DNA of 22,873 bases from an uncultured Dorea sp. (lineage in GTDB: Bacteria; Bacillota; Clostridia; Lachnospirales; Lachnospiraceae), in assembly GCA_910588745.1 (NCBI GenBank), contig CAJURK010000050.1, positions 1-22,873 of the forward strand. The letters run 5' to 3'. The notes below the pieces were generated by a model. The model had not been told where the DNA came from. It was given only the letters and a program-made list of their open reading frames with translations, and searched no databases. The translations under genes were made by a program, and so were the position numbers. Of the stretch, positions 6,960 through 13,605 are shown piece after piece. Each line of letters starts with the position of its first letter. Within the stretch, counting starts at the first letter, position 1.

Positions 6960-7775
6960 ATGGCAGATAATAAATTAACCAAAAAAGATGTAATGGGAGC
7001 TTGGGGACGCTGGCAGGTATATGCAGAGATGGGACATTCCTATGAAAGGATGATGGCGGTCGGCGTGGCAAGTTCGTTGGGCAAATGTCTGAAAAAACTG
7101 TATGCGGATGATGAGGAAAAATTCAAAAGAAGCCTCCAGAGACATATGATGTTCTTTAATACAGAAGGAAACTGGGGCGGAGCCGTTCTGGGAATGGCGC
7201 TGGCTATGGAAGAGAAGATGGCTGATTGTCCGGAAGAAGAAAAGGATGAGGCGATCAACGGATTAAAGACGTCTCTGATGGGGCCCCTTGCAGGTATCGG
7301 GGATTCCATTGACTGGGGAACTCTAAAACCGATTATCTGCGGACTAGGAGTTTCAATGGGACTGACAGGCAACATACTTGGAGCAGTGTTTTGCGTGCTG
7401 TTCTGCCTGGTGATTCTATTTATTGGAAATCAATGCTGGTGGCTGGGGTATTCAAAAGGCATCGTTGCAATGGAAACGATTTTTGGAGGGCCTCTGTTTA
7501 AAAAGGTAGTGAAGTCTGCCAGCTTATTAGGAATGTACATGATGGGAGTTTTGTCCGCTTCATATGTAGCGCTGCAAACGGCCATTCAAATACCGACAGA
7601 CAGTGAAGCGCTGGTAATCCAAGATATTCTTGATTCGATTATTCCCGGCCTGCTTCCGCTGGGCGCCGTGTTGCTGTTGTACTATATCCTTCGCAATAAA
7701 ACGCAGAAATTTGGCCTGGTTGCTGTCGGAACGGTTATCCTGTGCCTGCTGCTGAGTTTAATCAGGGTTGTATAA
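6960..7775 (+). CDS. PTS mannose-family EIID component
   Basis: A 271-residue EIID partner of EIIC. The soluble N-terminal part contains WQVYAEMGHSYERMM, FFNTEGNWGGAVLGMALAMEE and LMGPLAGIGDSIDWGT, all EIID hallmarks. The C-terminal part is hydrophobic (LLPLGAVLLLYYIL and VGTVILCLLLSLI). The gene starts 14 bases after EIIC and is translated from a GGAGGGA site. EIID is found only in the mannose family of PTS transporters, so it fixes the family assignment of the whole system. Confidence 0.95.
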   Translation: MADNKLTKKDVMGAWGRWQVYAEMGHSYERMMAVGVASSLGKCLKKLYADDEEKFKRSLQRHMMFFNTEGNWGGAVLGMALAMEEKMADCPEEEKDEAINGLKTSLMGPLAGIGDSIDWGTLKPIICGLGVSMGLTGNILGAVFCVLFCLVILFIGNQCWWLGYSKGIVAMETIFGGPLFKKVVKSASLLGMYMMGVLSASYVALQTAIQIPTDSEALVIQDILDSIIPGLLPLGAVLLLYYILRNKTQKFGLVAVGTVILCLLLSLIRVV

Positions 7776-7831
7776 GAGGAAGTTTCGGTTTATAGTTTGC
7801 CGTAAATGGATATGGAAAGGAGAAAGTAGCA

Positions 7832-8881
7832 ATGAAAGAGAACATGAGATTTGCCTGCATGATTCATAAAGGCTGCAGTGTAATAAAAGAACGCGCTATA
7901 CCGGAGTTGGCGCCAAACGAGGTTTTGGTCAAAAATATTGCCTGCAACATCTGCACCACCGATTATGGACAGTGGATGGGGCTTCGCGAACATCAGGGAT
8001 ATCCGATGGTAGGAGGGCATGAAGGCTGCGGAGTAGTAGAAAAAGTCGGAACGAAAGTTCAGTACTGTAAACCGGGAGATTTTGTCGGGATCAACAGTTA
8101 CAAGGGCTGCGGTATCTGCGGTTATTGCCGGAAAGGAGAGGTATCCAAATGTGAGAACCCGCCGAAACTCATGACAAAAGACGGCTATTTAGGAGAATTT
8201 GGGTTCTCAACACATGCCGTTTGGGAAGAAAACGCAGTCATTAAGATGAATCCGAAGTTAGATCCCGGATGCGCAGGGTTTTTGGAACCCCTGGCAACTG
8301 TTATCAAAGGCCAGAAGAAACTACGTCTTGCTTCTTTTGAGACTGTGGCAGTAATCGGAGGCGGAACGATGGGTATGCTGAACGCCTTAGAAGCCAGAGC
8401 CAGAGGCGCAAGAGTTATTGTATCAGAACTGATGGAGAAGAAACTGGCTCTGGCGAAGGAACTTGGGTTTGAAACCGTTGACTCCGGAAAAGAAGACGCG
8501 GTCAGGCGCGTAAAAGAATTGACGGATGGAAAAGGAGCAGATTGCGTTATTGTAGCCGTAGGCATGAAAGGCGCAAACAAACAATCCATAGATATGGTAA
8601 AGAATATTGACGGAAGAATTCTGTTGTTTGCGGCCGGATATCCGGCTCCGCCGATGGATGTGGATTCTAATCTCCTTCACTACCGCAGGCTGGAACTGAT
8701 TGGTACATATGGAGCGGATAACGAAGACTTTGAAGACGCAGCCAACAGATTAAACCAGGGAATGATCGATGTGTCAGGACTTATTGAACCTGTGCGCTAC
8801 CCGCTGACAAAGATGCAGGAGGCGTTTCAGGCGGCTTCTACACCGGGGATGTACCGCGTGTGCGTAGAATGTCAGAAGTAG
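7832..8881 (+). CDS. zinc-dependent medium-chain dehydrogenase (polyol dehydrogenase-like)
   Basis: A 349-residue MDR-superfamily enzyme that oxidises or reduces an alcohol with NAD(P). The catalytic zinc site is C41 (NICTTD), H63/E64 (GGHEGCG) and probably E152 (EPL). The structural zinc is bound by C93, C96, C99 and C107. The dinucleotide fold carries GGGTMG at 176-181 with an acidic residue (E199) at the end of the second strand, which favours NAD over NADP. The closest families are sorbitol, threonine and sugar-alcohol-phosphate dehydrogenases. Located 56 bases after EIID with a GGAGAAAG site, it probably oxidises the phosphorylated substrate delivered by the PTS; that step is inferred. 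Confidence 0.88.
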   Translation: MKENMRFACMIHKGCSVIKERAIPELAPNEVLVKNIACNICTTDYGQWMGLREHQGYPMVGGHEGCGVVEKVGTKVQYCKPGDFVGINSYKGCGICGYCRKGEVSKCENPPKLMTKDGYLGEFGFSTHAVWEENAVIKMNPKLDPGCAGFLEPLATVIKGQKKLRLASFETVAVIGGGTMGMLNALEARARGARVIVSELMEKKLALAKELGFETVDSGKEDAVRRVKELTDGKGADCVIVAVGMKGANKQSIDMVKNIDGRILLFAAGYPAPPMDVDSNLLHYRRLELIGTYGADNEDFEDAANRLNQGMIDVSGLIEPVRYPLTKMQEAFQAASTPGMYRVCVECQK

Positions 8882-8915
8882 TTTTTGAGTGATTAATAGA
8901 AGGAGAAAGGAAAAG

Positions 8916-10094
8916 ATGTTTACAGTTGATAATTATACTCCTACAAGAGTGGTATTTGGGGCAGGAAGACTAGAAGAGCTGGCAACTATGGAGCTGCCCG
9001 GAAAAAAGGCAATGGTGTTTGTGACGGCTGACGGCCTGATGGAGAAACTTGGCGTCCAGCAGAGAGTGTTAGGGCTTTTGAAACAGAATGGCGTTGACGC
9101 AGTCGTATTTGATAAGATTACTCCTAATCCGATGCGCAAGTACGTAATGGAAGCAAGAGATATCGCTAAAAAAGAAGAGTGCGATTTTTTCATCGGACTT
9201 GGCGGCGGTTCCAGTATTGACACGGCAAAGGCTACGTCTGTTATGATGGTCCATGACGGGGATTTGTGGGACTATGCATACGCGGGATCCGGGGGACGTA
9301 AAGAAATAAAGACTGCTGCTCCGGTTATGACAATTACCACGACCTGCGGTACAGGTACGGAGACTGACCCTTACTGTGTGATTACAAATGAGGAGACAAA
9401 CGAAAAGCTTGACTTTGCCGTAGAGGCGATATTTCCGAAAATCTCGATTATTGATCCGGAGCTTATGACTTCGCTTCCGCATACGCTGACCTTATATCAG
9501 GGCTTTGACTGCCTGTTCCATCTGGCAGAATGCTATATTACAAATAAGCATGAGAACCGTCTGGTAGACGTCTACTGTGAAGAGGGAATCAAAGCCGTAG
9601 CTAAGTGGCTTCCGGTTGTGGCGCAGGATGGCGGTAATCTTGAGGGGCGCGTGCATATGTCTTATGCGGCCAATATTCTGGCGGGTTATACCCAGTCGCT
9701 GATAAACTGCACGTCCCATCATATTATAGGGCAGACGATAGGGGGACTCTTTCCGGACGTGGCGCACGGAGCAAGCCTGATTCTTGTAGCGGAAGAGTAC
9801 TACAAACATGTTCGGAAATACTGTGAAAAGCTCTTTGACGAACTGGGAGAAATGATGGGAGTCTCTGTAGAATCGGCAGAACCGGGGCAGGGCTTTATAA
9901 CCGGCCTGACGAATCTCCTGGGTATAACGGGAATGAGGGGATTGGCGATGAGCAGCTTTGGAATTAAGAAAGAAGATTGCGCTAAGATTGCGGATATGAC
10001 CGTAAATAATACTGGTATTGATGATATGGATCGCTATCCGGAGCCGCTTACGGTTGCGGACGTCCAGAAAATTCTTGAACAGTCTTATAAGTAA
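8916..10094 (+). CDS. iron-containing alcohol dehydrogenase
   Basis: A 392-residue group III (Fe-dependent) alcohol dehydrogenase. The NAD-binding motif GLGGGSSID is at 94-102, followed by TTTCGTGTETD. Metal ligands are likely D198 and H202 (DCLFH), H268 or H269 (CTSHHIIG) and H284 (AHG). The start at 8916 is chosen because AAGGAGAAAGG precedes it at normal spacing; an in-frame GTG at 8889 has no site. Family members reduce lactaldehyde, glycolaldehyde, butanal or 3-hydroxypropanal. As the last gene of an operon with an aldolase, it most plausibly reduces the aldehyde produced by cleavage, regenerating NAD for the Zn enzyme upstream (inference). Confidence 0.92.
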   Translation: MFTVDNYTPTRVVFGAGRLEELATMELPGKKAMVFVTADGLMEKLGVQQRVLGLLKQNGVDAVVFDKITPNPMRKYVMEARDIAKKEECDFFIGLGGGSSIDTAKATSVMMVHDGDLWDYAYAGSGGRKEIKTAAPVMTITTTCGTGTETDPYCVITNEETNEKLDFAVEAIFPKISIIDPELMTSLPHTLTLYQGFDCLFHLAECYITNKHENRLVDVYCEEGIKAVAKWLPVVAQDGGNLEGRVHMSYAANILAGYTQSLINCTSHHIIGQTIGGLFPDVAHGASLILVAEEYYKHVRKYCEKLFDELGEMMGVSVESAEPGQGFITGLTNLLGITGMRGLAMSSFGIKKEDCAKIADMTVNNTGIDDMDRYPEPLTVADVQKILEQSYK

Positions 10095-10242
10095 GGAATG
10101 GGACTGTAGAAAAATTAAGCGAGCCCGCTTTAAAAACTGATTGCATTCTGTGTATGAATAGGTTGTCCGGGTCTGCGGCGTATAAAATGGAATGGTCTGG
10201 AAATACTCCTTATAGATTTTAAATTATTAGGAGGGAATGGCT

Positions 10243-10416
10243 GTGAATGAAATAAAAACAGATATGTTTCCAGAGGTTCTGCGTATGAAGGCGAAGGATA
10301 AGCAGGAACATGCCGGAAAAAAAGAGTGGGAAGGCGTTCATAATAATATAGCGGTACCTGCGGAGAAGGTTGGAGAACCTTTCAAGCAGGGGAAGGAAAA
10401 GAAAGCTGCAGAATAA
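10243..10416 (+). CDS. small hydrophilic protein of unknown function (57 aa)
   Basis: A short GTG-started frame (MNEIKTDMFPEVLRMKAKDK at its start, GKEKKAAE at its end) rich in Lys and Glu, with no membrane segment. TTAGGAGGG ends seven bases before the GTG. An in-frame ATG at 10237 is only one base from the same site, so the GTG is preferred. It lies 148 bases after the iron alcohol dehydrogenase, on the same strand, and runs towards a hairpin. I recognise no family. The excellent ribosome binding site and protein-like composition support it as real. Confidence 0.6.
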   Translation: MNEIKTDMFPEVLRMKAKDKQEHAGKKEWEGVHNNIAVPAEKVGEPFKQGKEKKAAE

Positions 10417-10453
10417 GGCCGGCTCGGGATGGAAACGTTGAATCATAGGGGGC

Positions 10454-10493
10454 GCCGGAGAATGAGTCTCTATATTAAATCTCATTTTCCGGC
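10454..10493. terminator. hairpin between two convergent small genes
   Basis: GCCGGAGAATGAG (10454-10466) pairs with CTCATTTTCCGGC (10481-10493) over 13 bases with one mismatch, around a 14-base loop. The downstream sequence AGTCCCTTTTG has only a short T run. It lies between the ends of the 57-aa plus-strand and 79-aa minus-strand genes, so it probably ends transcription of the plus-strand unit. Confidence 0.55.
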
Positions 10494-10537
10494 AGTCCCT
10501 TTTGTAGTGGAAGAGATCCGATATGAAATTCGGAAAG

Positions 10538-10777
10538 TTATTTTTTGTTTTCTGGAGCGGGAACCTTTGGCGGCTGGAATTTGTATAGGGCGTTGTAGGA
10601 TTCCAGTTCTTCTTCATTCAATGGAGCGGAAGGAATTAACCCGGTACAGTCTTGAGAAGAGGCGGCATTTGAAAGATAATCATAGGAATCGATGATCCGT
10701 TGGTTTTCTTTCGAGGCCTCTTTTTGCGTTTGCTTAGTTTTTTCTTTTTGTAGGATTTCATTTTCTCCTGTGATCAT
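10538..10777 (-). CDS. small hydrophilic protein of unknown function (79 aa)
   Basis: A 79-residue protein rich in Gln, Lys, Glu and Asn at the N-terminus (ITGENEILQKEKTKQTQKEA), followed by IIDSYDYLSNAASS and a proline-rich end (FQPPKVPAPENKK). There is no membrane span or known motif; it may be largely disordered apart from the SYDYLSNAASS and NEEELESYNALYKF stretches. TTAGGAGG lies seven bases before ATG 10777-10775. A CACCC-ATA-GGGTG hairpin (10792-10804) sits just upstream. It is divergent from the PHP phosphatase gene. Function unknown. Confidence 0.65.
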   Translation of the reverse strand: MITGENEILQKEKTKQTQKEASKENQRIIDSYDYLSNAASSQDCTGLIPSAPLNEEELESYNALYKFQPPKVPAPENKK

Positions 10778-10824
10778 AGTAACCTCCTAATCACCCATAG
10801 GGTGCGAACCGTAATTCTGTTTTC

Positions 10825-10896
10825 GTTACAGTCCACAGGTCATTGGGTAAACAGCGGGGTGTGGACAGTAACCTATTTTCGCGGTACAAAAATAGG
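10825..10896. repeat. two adjacent hairpins, one with a sequence repeated elsewhere
   Basis: GTTACAGTCCACA (10825-10837) and TGTGGACAGTAAC (10860-10872) form a 13-base inverted repeat with one mismatch around 22 bases. Directly next, CCTATTTT (10872-10879) and AAAATAGG (10889-10896) form an 8-base perfect stem with a 9-base loop. The right arm and its left flank (10850-10870) recur with 18 of 21 bases identical at 20589-20609. This looks like a dispersed extragenic palindrome lying just upstream of the PHP gene promoter. Confidence 0.55.
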
Positions 10897-10910
10897 ATGT
10901 GTGGAAATAC

Positions 10911-10940
10911 TTGGTTTTATGCGTCCGGTTGTGCTATATT
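10911..10940 (+). promoter_or_regulatory. probable promoter of the PHP phosphatase gene
   Basis: TTGGTT (10911-10916), an 18-base spacer and TATATT (10935-10940) with TGC before it (extended -10). It starts 14 bases after the second hairpin of the upstream repeat. The start codon is at 10991. Confidence 0.5.
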
Positions 10941-10990
10941 AGTTGTGTAAAGGAAAATGAAATTTTGGAAAAAGAAAGAAGGAAGATAAA

Positions 10991-11707
10991 ATGAAAGTTG
11001 CAGTTGACACCCATACCCATACAATTTCAAGCGGCCATGCTTATAATACGATTCGGGAGATGGCGTACATGGCTTCGCAGATGGGACTTGAGGCGCTGGC
11101 AATTACAGATCATGGGCCGGAAATGCATGGAGGACCCCACAAATATCATTTTCATAATATGAAAATACTGCCGAGGGAGTATTATGGGATTCCGGTTCTT
11201 TTTGGAGTGGAGCTTAATATTATGGATGAAAAAGGAACGGTAGATCTGCCGGACTGGCTGTTAAAGCAGATTGATCTTACAGTTGCAAGCATCCATGGCG
11301 AGTGCTACGGCAAAAGTAAAGGGAAGGAAAAGAATACAGAGGCGTATTTGAAAATAATGCAGCGGGAGGATATCGAGATTATCGGTCATCCGGATGACGG
11401 GCGTTTTGAGGTGGATTACGAGGCTCTCGTAGATATGGCAAAACAGACGGGAACCCTTCTGGAGGTAAATAATTCTTCTCTAAAACCGGGAGGCTTCCGC
11501 CTGAATTCTTATGAAAATGCGCTTAGTATGCTGAAACTATGTAAGAAAGCGGGGGCGATGGTGGTTCTTGGAAGCGACGCCCATGTGGACGTTGACATTG
11601 CCAACACGACGTATTCCTCCAAATTGCTGGAAGAAGCAGAATTTCCGGAAACGCTGGTGGCAAATATCTCTTACCAAAAACTGCTTTCGGCGCTAAAAAG
11701 AAGATGA
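10991..11707 (+). CDS. PHP-domain phosphatase (YcdX-like)
   Basis: A 238-residue metal-dependent phosphatase of the PHP superfamily. Metal-binding motifs appear in the expected order: DTHTHT at 6-11, ITDHGPEMH near residue 40, the glutamate in FGVELNI, ASIHGE, IGHPDD and LGSDAHV (about 194-200). Length and motif spacing match the YcdX subgroup, which binds three zinc ions and hydrolyses phosphomonoesters; the physiological substrate is generally unclear. The ribosome binding site is GAAGGAAG. It is followed by yerC after 71 bases with its own promoter. No link to the PTS operon is evident. Confidence 0.88.
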   Translation: MKVAVDTHTHTISSGHAYNTIREMAYMASQMGLEALAITDHGPEMHGGPHKYHFHNMKILPREYYGIPVLFGVELNIMDEKGTVDLPDWLLKQIDLTVASIHGECYGKSKGKEKNTEAYLKIMQREDIEIIGHPDDGRFEVDYEALVDMAKQTGTLLEVNNSSLKPGGFRLNSYENALSMLKLCKKAGAMVVLGSDAHVDVDIANTTYSSKLLEEAEFPETLVANISYQKLLSALKRR

Positions 11708-11718
11708 TATCTATAGAC

Positions 11719-11747
11719 TTTACAATTTTAGTGTGCTAAAATATAAA
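11719..11747 (+). promoter_or_regulatory. yerC promoter with a dyad filling the spacer
   Basis: TTTACA (11719-11724), a 17-base spacer and TATAAA (11742-11747). The spacer consists almost wholly of the perfect inverted repeat TTTTAG-TGTG-CTAAAA (11726-11741). A protein bound there would block RNA polymerase, so this is a good candidate for an operator, possibly used by YerC itself. Confidence 0.6.
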
Positions 11748-11778
11748 GAGATGAATTCTGATGCAAAGGAGATCTATT

Positions 11779-12078
11779 ATGAGTAAGAAAATCAGAACGG
11801 AAGCGGTTGACTATCTCTTTAAAGCCATATTAAGTTTACAAGATAAGGAAGAGTGTTATATATTTTTTGAAGATATTTGCACGATCAATGAACTTCTTTC
11901 TTTGTCACAGAGATTTGAGGTGGCGAAGATGCTGAGACAGCAGAAGACGTACCTTGAGATTGCGGACAAGACAGGGGCGTCGACGGCGACGATAAGCAGG
12001 GTGAATCGTTCCCTGAATTACGGAAATGATGGGTATGATATGGTATTTGAACGAATTAACGGAGGAGACGGCGAATAG
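11779..12078 (+). CDS. yerC: YerC/YecD-family TrpR-related regulator
   Basis: A 99-residue DNA-binding protein of the YerC/YecD family, related to the Trp repressor fold and common in Firmicutes. The helix-turn-helix is in EVAKMLRQQKTYLEIADKTGASTATISRVNRSL (about residues 50-83). ATG 11779 is preferred over an in-frame ATG at 11761 because AAGGAGA lies six bases before it. The promoter spacer carries a perfect dyad that could be its own operator. The regulon and ligand of this family are largely unknown. The adjacency to a PHP phosphatase is unexplained. Confidence 0.88.
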   Translation: MSKKIRTEAVDYLFKAILSLQDKEECYIFFEDICTINELLSLSQRFEVAKMLRQQKTYLEIADKTGASTATISRVNRSLNYGNDGYDMVFERINGGDGE

Positions 12079-12105
12079 CTGTCTCCTCTTTAACGGCGTT
12101 AGCCG
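12062..12105. terminator. hairpins between convergent yerC and DUF1836 genes
   Basis: GAGGAGAC (12062-12069) and GTCTCCTC (12081-12088) form an 8-base stem overlapping the yerC stop, followed by TTTAACGG. A second short stem, CGGC-GTTA-GCCG (12094-12105), is followed by GATATTATTTTTTC. Either could act as the yerC terminator; the T-rich tract after the second also codes the lysine-rich end of the opposing gene. Confidence 0.4.
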
Positions 12106-12109
12106 GATA

Positions 12110-12715
12110 TTATTTTTTCTTTGGTTCAGGCTTTGGCATATCGTCAATTAATTTTTCGATTACCTGCTTTTTGACGTAAACGTCAAAGGCAAGGCTGCAG
12201 ATAAAGGAAAAATTTTGTAACATCGCCTGATCTTCTTTTGGGGCGTCGGCAAAGGTGTCCAGCGAAGTTTTGTAAATTCTGGCAATGTCCTTGGCCATGG
12301 AATCAATCCTGGATTTCTCTAAGGCGCAGACATCTTCGTAAATATCTGTCATCGAGAAATCACTGTCCGATCCGAAGTATTTACTGGTAATCGGTTCTAA
12401 AAGTATCTCGATATCTTTGATGGAGAGCAGATTTTTAAAATAATAGATGAAGATCAGCGTCAGGATATGCTCCCTGGAATACTTTTTCTTGACCGGCGGT
12501 GGAAGAAGGTTATTCTTTGCGTAGTTGTTGATCATAGTCTTAGTAAGAATCTTATCTTCCGAATACCGCTTCGTTCGTTCCAGCCCTTCTTCCATAAATG
12601 TAGTAACCTGATCCATATACAGATCAATATTTGGAATCTGTCCGGGCTTTATATAGTCGATTCTGGAAATGCTCTCCAGAATACTGCTCAACATGTTTTT
12701 GGAATCAATTGTCAT
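12110..12715 (-). CDS. DUF1836-family protein with a MerR-like HTH region
   Basis: A 201-residue cytoplasmic protein of the DUF1836 family, widespread in Lachnospiraceae and relatives. The segment MINNYAKNNLLPPPVKKKYS followed by REHILTLIFIYYFKNLLSI resembles the first helices of MerR-type DNA-binding domains. The C-terminal half is helical and ends in PKPEPKKK. ATG 12715-12713 is chosen because GAGGTG lies seven bases upstream. A near-perfect promoter (TTGCCA-N17-TATAAT) precedes it. Probably a transcription factor, but no target has been established to my knowledge. Confidence 0.8.
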   Translation of the reverse strand: MTIDSKNMLSSILESISRIDYIKPGQIPNIDLYMDQVTTFMEEGLERTKRYSEDKILTKTMINNYAKNNLLPPPVKKKYSREHILTLIFIYYFKNLLSIKDIEILLEPITSKYFGSDSDFSMTDIYEDVCALEKSRIDSMAKDIARIYKTSLDTFADAPKEDQAMLQNFSFICSLAFDVYVKKQVIEKLIDDMPKPEPKKK

Positions 12716-12736
12716 TACTATCACCTCAATACACTT

Positions 12737-12765
12737 ATTATATAGTAATAAAAACTAGATGGCAA
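12737..12765 (-). promoter_or_regulatory. promoter of the DUF1836 gene
   Basis: On the minus strand TTGCCA (12765-12760), a 17-base spacer and a perfect TATAAT (12742-12737). The predicted leader is only about 15 bases and contains little more than the ribosome binding site. The rest of 12766-12844 shows nothing recognisable. Confidence 0.7.
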
Positions 12766-12844
12766 GCATTTTTCCATAGTGTCTTTGGGGGCTGGGGTCG
12801 TTTCTAATTATTTCACCGTGGGAGTCTACCGTAAGGAACAGCCG

Positions 12845-13378
12845 CTATAAGAGCTGTCCGGCGGCGCTTTCGGAGTATTGCGCGAGAATTTCTACAGCTT
12901 TCAGGGGATGCGCAGGACTGTGCTTAAAAAAAGCGTGGAAATTTCCTCGAATAAGAAAAGTAATTAGAATTTCCTTTTCCAAATCGTTTTCGTACTCAGG
13001 ATGTCTTTTTAGTACCTGTTCGCGAATGGATTGCTCTAGTTTATCTGCCATAGTAGCCTGGCGGCTCCCGGAAAAGAGGATATGCAGCAGAGCGGTCTGC
13101 GACATCATTGCCTGGCTGATTTCTAAGGTTGCTCTTCCGGGGTTGTCAATTAACGTGTCGGGATGTGGAATGGAGCGGACAATATTGTTAATTAATTCCG
13201 TTTCCATGGATTCTGACAAGTCGTAAATATCCCGGTAATGCTGATAAAAAGTCGCTTTATTAATGAATGCAGCGTCTGCAAGTTCTTTGACCGTTATTTT
13301 TTCCAGAGGTTTTTTTGAGCGGAGTTCGATAAATGCGTTGGTGATGTTGGTCCGTGTCCGTCTTACCCGAAGGTCCAT
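12845..13378 (-). CDS. TetR/AcrR-family transcriptional regulator
   Basis: A 177-residue one-domain-plus-ligand-pocket repressor. The TetR DNA-binding domain occupies residues 1-50: NAFIELRSKKPLEKITVKEL, then ADAAFINKATFYQHYRDIYD. The C-terminal helical domain is divergent, as is usual for ligand sensing. The start at 13378 is set by AAGGAG seven bases upstream; longer frames lack such a site. A 20-bp palindrome 16 bases before the start suggests autorepression. The divergent neighbour is glgB, which it might control too, but no transporter or enzyme typical of TetR targets is adjacent. Confidence 0.88.
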   Translation of the reverse strand: MDLRVRRTRTNITNAFIELRSKKPLEKITVKELADAAFINKATFYQHYRDIYDLSESMETELINNIVRSIPHPDTLIDNPGRATLEISQAMMSQTALLHILFSGSRQATMADKLEQSIREQVLKRHPEYENDLEKEILITFLIRGNFHAFFKHSPAHPLKAVEILAQYSESAAGQLL

Positions 13379-13394
13379 GATTAGCTCCTTTTTA

Positions 13395-13414
13395 GACAAT
13401 TTTGGAAAATTGTC
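13395..13414. promoter_or_regulatory. operator-like palindrome upstream of the TetR gene
   Basis: GACAATTTTGGAAAATTGTC has perfect 9-base arms around GG. It lies between the TetR start codon and the divergent glgB leader, and the minus strand reads ATTGACAATTTT across it, giving a TTGACA that could be a -35. This is a typical location for a TetR-family autorepression site. Confidence 0.65.
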
Positions 13415-13605
13415 AATTATTTTACAGATAAGAAAAAGTGATGATGGAAATTGCGCCTCATACTTTATAAAATGAGTATAGCAAGAGAAACAACTGCCGT
13501 CAATAAACAGCAACTAGAAAGCTGCTGTGAGCGGGATGAACTAACCTCTGAAGCTTGCGGCGGATTGACGCTGTGCGGGGCAGATTATTTACGGAGGGAC
13601 GAATT

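Noticed and set aside
10117..10130. A terminator directly after the iron alcohol dehydrogenase (AAGCG-AGCC-CGCTT)
   Set aside because: The stem is only five bases and is followed by A-rich sequence rather than a T run.
10219..10617. A 132-residue minus-strand frame
   Set aside because: It overlaps the end of the 79-aa gene and runs through the hairpin and the 57-aa gene, has no ribosome binding site, and has poor composition.
13415..13605. A riboswitch in the glgB leader
   Set aside because: Only a six-base hairpin was found; no conserved aptamer sequence was recognised.
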